This document shows positions 47,270-56,211 of a stretch of DNA of 64,000 nt, in pieces. The stretch's first letter is position 1. Every line of letters starts with the position of its first letter. The notes under the pieces are model-generated. The model was given only the letters and a program-made list of their open reading frames with translations. It made no database searches and was not told the origin of the DNA. The DNA comes from JAFNAG01 sp963824985 (GTDB lineage: Bacteria > Acidobacteriota > UBA6911), in contig CAWGRQ010000047.1 of NCBI GenBank assembly GCA_963824985.1, positions 186,001 to 250,000 on the forward strand, given 5' to 3'. The position numbers and the translations under genes are program-made.

Positions 47270-47699
47270 TTATTTATGCATGTGAAGGTGGGAGGTCAGA
47301 ACTTCCCGGGCGGCGGGCCGAATCTCCTCCCAATGGGCCTTGGGAGACTTCTGCAGCACCACGAGCTTGTTGTCAATCACGACCTCGACCACTCCCGGGA
47401 TATGCAAACAGCGACCTTACGAGGCCGTCGTCGGTGGCAGGGATATCTTTGGCAGAGTGGTACTTGCGCGTCGATTCGCTCAGTTGCGTTCCCAGGTAGA
47501 AATAACAGGAGTCCGCAGTCGGGGAAATAAACTCGTTCAAAATCCCATTCGGATCGAACGGCTTGGGCGGCACTTTGTCGCGGTCTTTGTAGGATTGAAA
47601 TACGAACGCACCCAGAATTCCCAGGGCCAGGATGAAACCCATAAAGAACATCAGGTTTTTTAATTCATATCTCGTCAGTCTTTTGCGTCCGTCGTACAT
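47270..47699 (-). CDS. Membrane-anchored protein with Nfu N-terminal-like domain (frameshifted)
   Basis: From ATG 47699: YDGRKRLTRYELKNLMFFMGFILALGILGAFVF gives one membrane helix, then KFxPNG-like text (PFDPNGILNEFISPTADSCYFYLG), KDIPATDDGLVRSLF. After a frame change near 47400 (one extra base) it continues HIPGVVEVVIDNKLVVLQKSPKAHWEEIRPAAREVL and stops at 47270. The pattern of a helical start, LF-IPGV-V and a terminal helix is that of the N-terminal domain of NifU/Nfu scaffold proteins. It lacks the C-terminal CxxC cluster domain. Role unknown; perhaps linked to iron-sulphur proteins of the membrane. Confidence 0.6.
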
Positions 47700-48408
47700 C
47701 CTTCTCCTTCTCGCAGCCGGGCCGGCTCTCAATCCGACCGGGGATGTTGCAATTTCATGTCGTCCTCCATCGGAATCCGCCGGTTCCCAAAACAGGCGCT
47801 GCCGACTTTCCCGGCTGAAGAGCCAGGGCCCATAGACACAGGCAGATAATCCGCCGGCTGCTATGTCTGCCGCCGATCAGCATGGTCGCCCGCCTCGATC
47901 TCCCATTCTAATACACGCTCGCCGGCGGCTTTTATTTCACCTTATAAATTGTTTACTTCAAAACCCTTTCACGGTTTACCGCCCGTGCAATTCCTGAGGG
48001 TTCCTTCCCAAAAACATCGATAGCAACAGGCAATGCCGGAATTCGCTCATACCAGAGGGCTTTCAGGAACGGAAGCACACCGCCGGCGCGCTGCTCACTC
48101 GGCACACGATCCCATGGATAAGCTGACGTATCTTTTGTGGAACGCGGAAAAGCGCCGCCTTCGGACGCCGCCGGGATTCTCCGGCAATCGACATGCAAGC
48201 GCGCCCGCGCTTGCCGGCTTCTGCAGCCCGAAGGGCAGCGTTCTTCCGTGTCCTGAGATGTCTTCACGAAGACCTTACGCAATTCGGATCCCGCAAACGC
48301 CCGTCTCGTAGTAAAATTCGTCATCAAGCGGAAATGCGGCCGGATTCGGCGCCCAGGGCATCACCTCAGGCCGCCGAACGTCCCAGCCAGGCCCAAGGAA
48401 TCGAGACT
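47700..48408. other. Non-coding gap with a decayed repeat
   Basis: 709 bases. I see no supported gene. Near 48239 there is a GCGTTCTTCCGTGTCCTGAGATGTCTT stretch shared with the hairpin at 53048-53100 and with 25494. AAGGAA lies just before the nth start. Confidence 0.35.
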
Positions 48409-49076
48409 ATGCCGCTGGAATCACTGGAAAAACGCAGACTGCGCACCCAAAGATCATTGACCTGCTCAAGAAGACCCATCCGGAGGCAGCCATCGCTCTG
48501 ACCTTCAGCAGCCCTCTGGAGCTGCTGGTGGCGACGATTCTCTCAGCGCAATGCACGGACAAGCGCGTCAACATAGTCACCCAGACCCTCTTCCAGAAAT
48601 ACCGCACGGCCGCTGCCTACGCTGCCGCGGACCCGAAGATTTTCGAGCAGGAAATCCGGTCCACCGGCTTTTATCACAATAAAACGAAGTCAATACTGGG
48701 CGCCGCGGCCCGCATCGTGTCAACCTATGGCGGCACGGCGCCCGACACCATGGACGAGTTGCTGACGCTCCCCGGGGTGGCCAGGAAGACGGCCAATGTG
48801 GTCCTGAGCGGTGCGTTCGGCAAGAGCGCCGGCATAGTCGTGGACACGCACGTGATCCGGCTGGCCGGAAGGCTCAAGCTGACCCGGCACCGCGACAACG
48901 CGGGGGACCGGATCGAAAAGGATCTTATGATGGTCGTTCCCCAGGCCGATTGGAACGCGTTCGGCAACCTGCTGATTTTTCATGGCCGTCTCGTCTGCGG
49001 CGCGCGCCTCCCCAATTGCGCGGGATGCCCCCTGAGCAAGCTCTGCCCATCCGCGTTTCTGCTGCTCCGAAAATGA
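48409..49076 (+). CDS. nth: Endonuclease III (single frameshift near the start)
   Basis: ATG 48409 reads PLESLEKRRLRTQ, then near 48450 one base appears to be missing and the frame becomes KIIDLLKKTHPEAA...LVATILSAQCTDKRVN onward. Helix-hairpin-helix LPGVARKTANVVL with the catalytic Lys, the catalytic Asp in VVDTHVIRL, and the 4Fe-4S cysteines C-x6-C-x2-C-x5-C (CGARLPNCAGCPLSKLC). It removes oxidised pyrimidines and nicks the abasic site in base-excision repair. If read as written, translation could begin only at an internal start such as 48528. Confidence 0.88.
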
Positions 49077-49112
49077 ACCTTTTTGGATGACACAGCCGCA
49101 GATCTTTCCTCG

Positions 49113-49399
49113 TAATTGTTTAGCCAAATCAAATGGATGAAGAAGCAAAACGCAAATACGCGGGGGCGCAAGGGCGCAAAGATCGACTGAGCAACAGGCG
49201 TAGGCGCAGCGCTTCGCGCTGGCGCATCCTTGGGCGAGCCGCGGGAGAAAGCGCGGGCAGCGGCTACTCAGGAGGATTGCGCTTTCTCCCGCGGCTCGCC
49301 CAAGGATACGGCCGAAGGCCGCCATGCCCGCGAACCGAATGGAATCTCTTTGCGTCCTTGCGTCTTTGCGTTCTGCTGTTCAGCATCGGCTAAACAGAT
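49113..49399 (+). repeat. Family R nested palindromic repeat, copy 4 (long form)
   Basis: TAATTGTTTAGCC at left, GGCTAAACAGA at right. Carries the inner GAGCCGCGGGAGAAAGCGC hairpin and the CTACTCAGGAGGATT loop. Together with the inverted copy 5 it brackets the M28 peptidase gene. Confidence 0.82.
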
Positions 49400-49439
49400 G
49401 CCTTTCCTCAACCTCCAAGGCGCTGCGGGCGACATCTGC

Positions 49440-49500
49440 TATTTTCATGCGTCATCGGGTGCGCCCCTGGACGCGTGAGGAACTGCTCCCGAAATAGAAC
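49440..49500 (-). repeat. Family S dispersed repeat, copy 3 (inverted)
   Basis: CATGCGTCATCGGGTGCGCC followed by CTCCCGAAATAG, the reverse complement of the unit at 12862-12921. Confidence 0.55.
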
Positions 49501-49545
49501 GATATTTAAACTTCTGGGCGCCGCAACCCGACCTCCTGAAACCGC

Positions 49546-49574
49546 TTGCAACGTCGGCACAAAACATCTAGCGT
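49546..49574 (+). promoter_or_regulatory. Possible promoter of the M28 peptidase gene
   Basis: TTGCAA (49546-49551) and TAGCGT (49569-49574) with a 17-base spacer, 25 bases before the ATG at 49600; GAGGAG lies at 49588-49593. The -10 is weak. Confidence 0.35.
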
Positions 49575-49599
49575 ATGCGGAATATTCGAGGAGATTTCC

Positions 49600-51306
49600 A
49601 TGAAGGTACGCTTATTCGCAGCTTTTTTGCCGGCGTTGGCCATCACCCTGGTAGGGTGCTCCGCCTCCAAACCGGCGACACCGGCTCAATCGCCCGCTGA
49701 AATCTTCGCCGGCATCGACGGCAATGCTCTGCTGGAGCATGCCAAGATGCTGTCGTCGGACTCCTTTGAAGGCCGCGCGCCCGGTTCCAAGGGGGAGGAG
49801 TTCACAGTCGCCTATATCGTCGACGAGTTCCGCAAAGCCGGGCTGAAGCCGGGAAACACGGATGGCACCTATGTGCAGAAGGTTCCGCTCATCGGCATCA
49901 CGCCCGATCCGAATATGACCCTGGCGTTTAAAAAGGCCGGCAAGGAAGAGAAGCTCAAGTTCAAGGATGATTTTGTTGCCTGGACCAAGCACGTGGCGGA
50001 ATCCGCGGCGCTCGACAATTCCGAGCTGGTTTTCGTCGGATACGGCGTCCAGGCGCCGGAATACTCCTGGGATGACTTCAAGGGCGTCGACGTGAAGGGA
50101 AAGACCCTCATAATGCTGATTGGGGATCCTCCGGTCCAGGATCCGGCGGATCCTGCCGGGCTCGACCCTACGGTTTTCGGGGGCCGGGCTATGACCTACT
50201 ACGGACGCTGGACCTATAAATATGAGATCGGCGCCAAAATGGGCGCGGCCGGCGTGCTGCTGGTTCACGAAACGGAGCCCGCGGGGTATCCCTTCTCAGT
50301 GGTTCAGAACAAGATCGGCGAACAGTTCGATCTCATAGCGCCTGACCAGAACATGTCCCGGGTTTCAGTCGAAGGCTGGATCGGCCTCGATCAGGCAAAA
50401 AAGCTGTTTGCCATGGCGGGTAAGGATTATGCCAGTCTCAAAAAACTGGCCATTGCCAGGGATTTCAAACCCGTACCTTTTGGGGTGACAGCCTCGATTA
50501 CGCTGCGCAACCGGCTCCGAACCATCGATTCCCGCAACGTGATCGGCAAGCTCGAAGGGAGCGACCGGAAACTGAAAGATGAATACATCATCTACAGCGG
50601 GCATTGGGATCATCTCGGCATCGGCGCCGAAGTGAACGGGGACAAGATCTACCACGGCGCGCAGGACAATGCCACCGGGATCGGGGGCCTTATCGAACTT
50701 GCACGCGCCTACGGCAAACTGACGCCACCGTCCCATCGTTCCATCCTCTTTCTCGCGGTCACCGCGGAAGAGCAGGGATTGCTCGGTTCGGAGTTCTATG
50801 CCCTCAACCCGATTTATCCGCTGGCCAAAACGCTGGCAGTCATCAACATGGATGTATTAAACGTGTATGGGAAGACAAAGGATGTCACCATCGTCGGCCT
50901 GGGCAACTCGGAACTGGATGACATCGCCCGGCAGACCGCATCCGAACAGGGACGCGTCATTAAGCCGGACCCAACCCCCGAGAAGGGCTCCTACTATCGC
51001 TCGGACCATTTTCCGTTCGCCAAGCAGGGGGTCCCGGCTCTTGCCAGCGGCGCCGGGATCGACTACATCGGCAAGCCCGAAGATTACGGCCGGAAAATGA
51101 AAGAAGACTACACCGCCCACAAGTACCACCAGCCATCCGACGTAGTGGGTCCCGACTGGGAGATGAGCGGAGCGGTGCAGGATCTGCAATTCTACGGACT
51201 GACCGGCTATCGCATCGCGCAGACCGACAGGTATCCGGAATGGAAGGCCGGTTCTGAATTCAAGGCTGTTCGCGAAGCGCAGTTGAAAGCGGCGGGCAAA
51301 CGCTGA
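49600..51306 (+). CDS. M28-family aminopeptidase lipoprotein
   Basis: 568 residues from ATG 49600. Lipoprotein signal KVRLFAAFLPALAITLVGC. A PA-like insert lies at ~130-260 (VFVGYGVQAPEYSWDDFKG). The M28 metal site is complete: SGHWDHLG, QDNATGIGG, TAEEQGLLGSE (general base and metal Glu), VINMDV, and a final His in AHKYHQPSD. It removes N-terminal amino acids from peptides at the cell surface with two zinc ions. Bracketed by inverted family R copies 4 and 5. Confidence 0.92.
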   Translation: MKVRLFAAFLPALAITLVGCSASKPATPAQSPAEIFAGIDGNALLEHAKMLSSDSFEGRAPGSKGEEFTVAYIVDEFRKAGLKPGNTDGTYVQKVPLIGITPDPNMTLAFKKAGKEEKLKFKDDFVAWTKHVAESAALDNSELVFVGYGVQAPEYSWDDFKGVDVKGKTLIMLIGDPPVQDPADPAGLDPTVFGGRAMTYYGRWTYKYEIGAKMGAAGVLLVHETEPAGYPFSVVQNKIGEQFDLIAPDQNMSRVSVEGWIGLDQAKKLFAMAGKDYASLKKLAIARDFKPVPFGVTASITLRNRLRTIDSRNVIGKLEGSDRKLKDEYIIYSGHWDHLGIGAEVNGDKIYHGAQDNATGIGGLIELARAYGKLTPPSHRSILFLAVTAEEQGLLGSEFYALNPIYPLAKTLAVINMDVLNVYGKTKDVTIVGLGNSELDDIARQTASEQGRVIKPDPTPEKGSYYRSDHFPFAKQGVPALASGAGIDYIGKPEDYGRKMKEDYTAHKYHQPSDVVGPDWEMSGAVQDLQFYGLTGYRIAQTDRYPEWKAGSEFKAVREAQLKAAGKR

Positions 51307-51329
51307 TCCGTTTAATGCATGAATAGCAT

Positions 51330-51619
51330 CTGTTTAGCCGATACTGAACAGCAGAACGCAAAGACGCAAGGACGCAAAGAGATTCCTTTCGGTTCGCGGG
51401 CATGGGCGGCCTTCGGCCGCATCCTTGGTCGAGCCGCGGGAGAAAGCGCAATCTTCCTGAGTAGCCGCTCTGCCCGCGCTTTCTCCCGCGGCTCGACCAA
51501 GGATGCGCCAGCGCGAAGCGCTGCGCCCACGCCTGTTGCTCAGTGTCGATCTTTGCGCCCTTGCGCCTTTGCGTCTTTGCGTTTTGCTTCTTCATCCATT
51601 TGATTTGGCTAGACAATTA
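51330..51619 (-). repeat. Family R nested palindromic repeat, copy 5 (long form)
   Basis: Starts TGTTTAGCC, ends GGCTAGACAATTA. It has the inner GAGCCGCGGGAGAAAGCGC hairpin, but relative to the outer stem its loop reads in the opposite direction from copies 3 and 4. The rest of the gap to 51754 holds a TTCTTCCGTGTCCC word near 51702. Confidence 0.82.
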
Positions 51620-51754
51620 CCATGAATAAAGTATCGCGGGACATTTCAGAACACGGATCATTGCGGACTGGATCCATGTGCAGCGCCGCGCGCCGCCCGT
51701 GTTCTTCCGTGTCCCAAAAACTTCCTGTCGTTGCGGCATGCACGAGTGGAAATT

Positions 51755-52066
51755 CTATCGGCTCGGGCCCTTGAGTTTCTCTTCCACGCTTCGGATCTTG
51801 TCTTCCATGGTTTGCCCCCGGTCGGTGCGGGTCCCCAGCCTGAGGGAGGTGCTGATGCGCGGCACTCCCATCGCGTGCAGGGCGTCATGGCATTCCTTGA
51901 TGGCGGCCATGACGTCGTCCCATTCCCCTTCGATGTTGGTGCCGTAGGCGTGCAGCCTGGTTTTCAGCCCGGCCCGCGACAGGATGCGCTCACATTCGGC
52001 CACATAGGGCCCAAGGCTCAAACCGGCACCCAGAGGGATAACACACAGATCGGCAATAACTTTCAT
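51755..52066 (-). CDS. MTH1187-type thiamine-binding protein
   Basis: 103 residues from ATG 52066 (KVIADLCVIPLGAG). Ferredoxin-like small protein of the MTH1187/YkoF group: conserved LSLGPYVAECERIL, YGTNIEGEWDDVMAAIKECHDALHAMGVPRISTSLRLGTRTDR. Members form tetramers and are thought to bind thiamine or HMP. Cytoplasmic. 40 bases separate it from the barrel gene upstream on the same strand. Confidence 0.85.
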   Translation of the reverse strand: MKVIADLCVIPLGAGLSLGPYVAECERILSRAGLKTRLHAYGTNIEGEWDDVMAAIKECHDALHAMGVPRISTSLRLGTRTDRGQTMEDKIRSVEEKLKGPSR

Positions 52067-52106
52067 CGGGCCGTCTCCTTCCGGCGACCGGCGGGGCGAG
52101 ACCACG

Positions 52107-52679
52107 TCAAAAGCGAATGGCGATACCGGTGGTCAACATGAGGCCGGTATTCCAGCCGGTGCGCCCCTCATAGAGCGAAAACGTGTCGCCGGGAACGCCC
52201 ATGCTCACCCCCGTCCCCTCGAGGAGCAGATACAGGCCGTTGCCCAACTTCAGTTCCGTCCCTCCCCCGTACTGAAATGCCATCTTGTAGGCCACGCCGA
52301 GATCGGATCCGCCCCCTTGAATGACGTAGCGTGCGAATCCCACCCCGGCCTTGCCATAGAAGTCAGCCCTGCCGGTGTGCTTGGTGATCTGCAGGCCCTG
52401 AAATTCCGTAATGGTTTTCACGTTGTACCCAATGACGTCGGCTCCCCCAAAAAATCCCAATTGAAAGTAGATACCGAATTTGTTGGTGATGCTCTGGAGG
52501 TACCCGAATCCGCCGCCGTTAAGGGCCTGATCGGTCACCGGCGCTCCCGGGATCTTGGTATCCACCTTGAAATTCATGAAACGCTGATAGAATCCGTACA
52601 ATTCTCCGCTACTATCCTGAGCCAAACAGAATCCTGCACTGCCCAGCCACACCACAGCTATCATCAAAATTCGCTTCAT
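52107..52679 (-). CDS. Small outer-membrane beta-barrel-like protein
   Basis: 190 residues. Signal peptide KRILMIAVVWLGSAGFCLAQ. Alternating hydrophobic strands with many glycines and aromatics (GIYFQLGFFGGADVIG, DFYGKAGVGFARYVI) ending in TTGIAIRF, a C-terminal Phe typical of outer-membrane barrels. No recognised family; size fits an eight-strand barrel. Confidence 0.6.
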   Translation of the reverse strand: MKRILMIAVVWLGSAGFCLAQDSSGELYGFYQRFMNFKVDTKIPGAPVTDQALNGGGFGYLQSITNKFGIYFQLGFFGGADVIGYNVKTITEFQGLQITKHTGRADFYGKAGVGFARYVIQGGGSDLGVAYKMAFQYGGGTELKLGNGLYLLLEGTGVSMGVPGDTFSLYEGRTGWNTGLMLTTGIAIRF

Positions 52680-53208
52680 GTAACCTCCGGTCTATATGGA
52701 AACCATCCTGCTCTATCAGTTCAGATCCGATTTCGACAGAACCCAGGCTTACCCGCAGGTTCCGCCTGCCGAGTGACGTGCCTTATCCGCGTAAGTATCC
52801 TCCATTCCCGAGTCCGGTCTCAAGATGAATTCCCTGGATTGGATGTTTCCGGGGAGTGAAAGGATCAACCCCGTGCGGGCAAAACGCCTGGGCCACCGCA
52901 GCGGAGGCCGCCGGCCGCAAGATCAGTCCCGGGCATCCGGATGCCGGATGGTATCATGGTGTAGCCCGCATTATTCGTGAACGTCTTTCACCGACGCATG
53001 AATAGGAGTACGCGATGACGGGATTCGTTCATGATGGAGAGCTTTTTGGACACGGAAGAACACAGATCCGATCCGTGTGCATCCGCGTTCTTCCGTGTCC
53101 GGAGAGGGCTTACGAACTTCATTCGTAAAGAGAGCGGGTTAGAAGGTCCGGCGCCGAATCGGGAGGCGCCGGAAATCAGGCACAGAAGGCAGAACGGCTG
53201 AAGATCCA
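52680..53208. other. Non-coding gap with a perfect hairpin
   Basis: 529 bases without a gene. Positions 53048-53061 and 53087-53100 are perfect 14-base inverted arms (GGACACGGAAGAAC) with a GATCCGTGTGCATCCG-type loop. This is the intact form of words seen at 25494, 32662, 48239 and 51702. Otherwise nothing recognised. Confidence 0.5.
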
Positions 53209-53415
53209 ATGAAACGAGTCGTGAAAATCATCGGCGGTCTTTTTCTCCTGCTCGCGGGTCTGGTGATGCTCGTTTTCCCGGGTCCCGGATGGCTCACCAT
53301 CGCCCTTGGCCTGGCTCTTCTTTCGAGCGAGTTCCGCTGGGCCCGAGCACTGCTCGATCGCATCAAGGAGAAGGGAGCGCAGATCCGCGATGCCGTGCGC
53401 CGCCATGCCCCCTGA
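53209..53415 (+). CDS. PGPGW-motif membrane protein
   Basis: 68 residues. Two hydrophobic helices (IIGGLFLLLAGLVMLVF; LTIALGLALLSSEF) joined by the motif FPGPGW, the hallmark of the short PGPGW transmembrane family of unknown function, and a basic C-terminal helix. Its stop codon TGA (53413-53415) directly abuts the TCA of the convergent regulator gene. Confidence 0.78.
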   Translation: MKRVVKIIGGLFLLLAGLVMLVFPGPGWLTIALGLALLSSEFRWARALLDRIKEKGAQIRDAVRRHAP

Positions 53416-54081
53416 TCAGGACTTTTCCGCGGTATCCCTCTTCCGCCAGAAACCTTCCTGCAGGCGAATGGTTTTGCCTTCAAGCGAAATCCTGCCCTCG
53501 TCCGACAGGCGGGTCAACATCCGGGAATAGGTTTCGGGGGTCGTGCCGATGGCGCCGGCCATGTCTTTTTTCGATAGGGCCGGGACGATCGCTTCACGAT
53601 CACCATACTGTTCGCGGAGAAAAATGAAAAAACGCTCTTCCACATCGTTCGTGGTGAGATAACTGATGCGCTCCGCCAGGTAACGCTGCTTTTTCATGAG
53701 CATGCCGATAAAATCGTTCCGGAAATCGACATTCTCCAACAACCGGTAAAACTGCCGTTTGGGAAGCAGGAACAGACGGCTGGCGATCAGCGCAACCGCG
53801 CCCACGGGATATCGGTCCTTTTCGAAAAGGATGACTTCGCCGAAAATCTCTCCGGGGCGCACGACCTTGATGACCACCTCCCGGCCGTCATGGGTGGTTT
53901 TAAAAAGACGAACTGCACCGGCCGCAAGGATATACAGCGCGCGCCCCTGTTCCCCTTCGGTGAACAGAATCTCCTTTTTCCCGGCATCGGCGGAGACGCA
54001 GATGCCGGCAAGAAGCTCCTTGCTGTGCCTGCCGACGCCCTGGAAAAAACCGGATCGCTCAAACAGTTCGAGAACATCCAT
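53416..54081 (-). CDS. Crp/Fnr-family transcriptional regulator
   Basis: 221 residues from ATG 54081 (GAGG upstream; 54096 is an alternative start). Cyclic-nucleotide-binding-like beta barrel (~15-130: FTEGEQGRALYILAAGAVRLFK, PGEIFGEVILFEKDRYPVGAVAL) and a C-terminal winged HTH (LSKKDMAGAIGTTPETYSRMLTRLSDEGRI). No N-terminal cysteine cluster, so not an oxygen-sensing FNR; the ligand is unknown. A -10-like AT-rich stretch upstream is shared with the divergent methyltransferase gene. Confidence 0.86.
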   Translation of the reverse strand: MDVLELFERSGFFQGVGRHSKELLAGICVSADAGKKEILFTEGEQGRALYILAAGAVRLFKTTHDGREVVIKVVRPGEIFGEVILFEKDRYPVGAVALIASRLFLLPKRQFYRLLENVDFRNDFIGMLMKKQRYLAERISYLTTNDVEERFFIFLREQYGDREAIVPALSKKDMAGAIGTTPETYSRMLTRLSDEGRISLEGKTIRLQEGFWRKRDTAEKS

Positions 54082-54256
54082 CGGGAGCCTCATCATGAAT
54101 CCCAATTGTGCGGCATGGCCGGCGGGAATGAAAATATTTTGTAATTGCCGGCAGGTTGAATTGCGGAAGTGCACGCAAAGAGGTTTACGCTCGGGGAAAT
54201 ATTCTCTATTCTAATAAGGACTCGAAACATTCACTTCACATTACAGCAGGGAGCGC

Positions 54257-55111
54257 ATGCAGGCGGACAAGATCGCATTCGACAAGGAACTCGGTCGGGG
54301 AATTTCAACCTACAACGAAATCGTCGGGCGGTGGTGGCTTAGCCAGGCAGCCAATTCCAGTCACAGGTACGCCTATCGCAACATCGCCGATTTTATTCAA
54401 TCATCCTTTCCCGGGGCCCCGGAAGTGATCGTGGATTACGCCTGTGGTCAGGGAGACCTTCTGTCCCGGCTGCACCAGCGATTCCCCAACTCCAGCCTGG
54501 TGGGACTGGATTGTTCACCCCTGCTCCTCGATTGTGCGCGCCGGCGCCTGGCCCGCCTGGGGCGCCAGGCGGGCCAGCGAGTCCGGTTGATAGAGACGCT
54601 GCTCCCCGATTTCGAACTTCCCCGGGCTATCGCGGATCTCGTTCTGTTTGTCTTCCCCAACATTGTGTCCTGTTCGGAGGATGACGATATTGACAGGCGC
54701 GCACACCTCCTGGGTCCCGCCGACCTCGCCCTGGGAAGGAAGCTGGCCTGGCATCACGATCCGGAGAGCGGTGAAATCGACGACGATCCCCAAACCATCT
54801 ATGAAACCCTGCTGCGTGACCGGCTGGTTTCACGCAACATCCGGGGGCTCCTGAAGCGGGACGGCATTTGCGTGCGCGTGGAATATGGAAATGTGCGCCG
54901 TGAGGAACTGCCCCACCTCGAACTGCTGCGCACCGCTTATGAGGAGGGGTCGCTCGAGCATGAAATCGACGGGATTCGCTCCGATCTGTGGTTCCGCGTC
55001 CTCGCCTCAAGCTATTCCCGGTCGGGGGTGATGGAAGATGTCTATCATCAATCCGAGGACGACCGCGATCGCAACGGTGGCTATTTCATTACCGTCCTCC
55101 GCGCTGTTTAG
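54257..55111 (+). CDS. SAM-dependent methyltransferase-like protein
   Basis: 284 residues. Class I methyltransferase fold with motif I VDYACGQGDLLSRL, SLVGLDCSPLLLDCARRRL as motif II and VLFVFPNIVS near motif IV. The remainder (LGRKLAWHHDPESGEIDDDP) is not a known substrate domain. Start ATG 54257 with AGGGAG upstream. Divergent from the Crp/Fnr gene and may be its target. Substrate unknown. Confidence 0.72.
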   Translation: MQADKIAFDKELGRGISTYNEIVGRWWLSQAANSSHRYAYRNIADFIQSSFPGAPEVIVDYACGQGDLLSRLHQRFPNSSLVGLDCSPLLLDCARRRLARLGRQAGQRVRLIETLLPDFELPRAIADLVLFVFPNIVSCSEDDDIDRRAHLLGPADLALGRKLAWHHDPESGEIDDDPQTIYETLLRDRLVSRNIRGLLKRDGICVRVEYGNVRREELPHLELLRTAYEEGSLEHEIDGIRSDLWFRVLASSYSRSGVMEDVYHQSEDDRDRNGGYFITVLRAV

Positions 55112-55131
55112 CCTGGGCGGCGAGTTCTCAT

Positions 55132-55563
55132 TCAGATATCGAGAATAACCAGCGCTATCCATCCGTTCCCTTTATGTTCCACGCGGAAACGGTGGAGAGT
55201 AACTGCCTTGACGTCGACCACCAGGTCGTGCCGCGCGGGATCGATCTCCTCGCCCCGGGCTTCCGCGATCAATTCATACTCTTCGTCACATCGGCGGATT
55301 TCGACGTCTCCAACCCTCAGGAGGAGCTTCTCGGCATCCTTGAAGAAGATCAATTCCTGAAGCAGCTGGAACAACAACATGTCCAGCTCGGAATCCCGGA
55401 CCCGAATGATCCGCAATTCCGGCCGGGCAATCGATGCCAGGTCACCCACCATGACGTTCATGGTCGCGTCCGCGGCGGATTGGAAGAGCTCTTCCAGGGT
55501 TTCGGCTGTGGCCTCAAAGGCCACATCCGCGGTTGCGATATCGGGCAGGTAGCGGTAAGGCAT
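55132..55563 (-). CDS. Archease
   Basis: 143 residues of the archease family: YLPDIATADVAFEATAETLEELFQSAADATMNVM, with metal-binding Asp residues, then IRVRDSELDMLLFQLLQELIFFKDAEKLL, and YELIAEARGEEIDPARH with a C-terminal VKAVTLHRFRVEHKGNGW and acidic end VILDI. Archease helps RtcB turn over by promoting its guanylation. It is 648 bases downstream of rtcB on the same strand, with a palindromic element between them. Confidence 0.92.
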   Translation of the reverse strand: MPYRYLPDIATADVAFEATAETLEELFQSAADATMNVMVGDLASIARPELRIIRVRDSELDMLLFQLLQELIFFKDAEKLLLRVGDVEIRRCDEEYELIAEARGEEIDPARHDLVVDVKAVTLHRFRVEHKGNGWIALVILDI

Positions 55564-55605
55564 GGGGGCACTCCCGGATCATGATACCAACTGATTCCAT
55601 TGAGG

Positions 55606-55660
55606 TCTCGAAACAGCCTCTCAGTCGCCCAGGGGCGCACCCGGTGACGCGTGAAAATGA
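55606..55660 (+). repeat. Family S dispersed repeat, copy 4
   Basis: CTCGAAACAGCCTCTCAG followed by GGGGCGCACCCGGTGACGCG and TGAAAATGAAAG. Lies between archease and rtcB. Confidence 0.5.
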
Positions 55661-55753
55661 AAGATGTGGCGCGCATCGCCTGGGAGTGCGGCAGCATGAC
55701 CTTATCCTTATGCGGCTTCCGATACAACAGACGATCCAAGAAAAAACAACTTT

Positions 55754-56003
55754 GAACGCGGATGAACGCGGGCGGAGCGCTTTCCGCCGCTGCATGGGCT
55801 GGCGCAAGGCGCTGCATTGCTTTTGCCCGGCTCGAGATGGAAAGTCTTCATGGTTGATCTATCAGGGCTTGGATCCAGCAGCGCTTTCCATCTCGAGCCG
55901 GGCAAAAGCAATGGCCGAAGGCAGCCCATGCCGCGGCGGGAAAAACTCCGCACGCGGATTCGCTCCATCCCAATCCGCGTGCGTCAGCGTTCATCCGCGT
56001 CCC
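55754..56003. repeat. MITE-like palindromic element 3
   Basis: Outer arms GAACGCGGATGAACGCG (55754-55770) and its inverted relative ending at 56003. Inside is a perfect 30-base inverted repeat (55815-55844 and 55884-55913) around a 39-base loop, with partial pairing of the DNA between. No protein-like reading frame. Sits in the archease-rtcB gap; nothing else is seen in 55564-56211 except S copy 4. Confidence 0.72.
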
Positions 56004-56211
56004 AAAATTCTTTGCCTGTGTGCCTCCAGCTCCGTACCGCGGCGAGGTGTCCAGTCGGCGAACATGAGTAAAAGGTCCGGGGCATGACGTTGCATTCCAA
56101 AGGCTTCACCCATATTTGAAACAACGCCCGCGAATGAATGCGTGGCGTCCCGGACTTCCGCTCCACGCTTGGCGCTCGCGCCAAAAAGTGGATTCATTTT
56201 TGCGCGAACCC

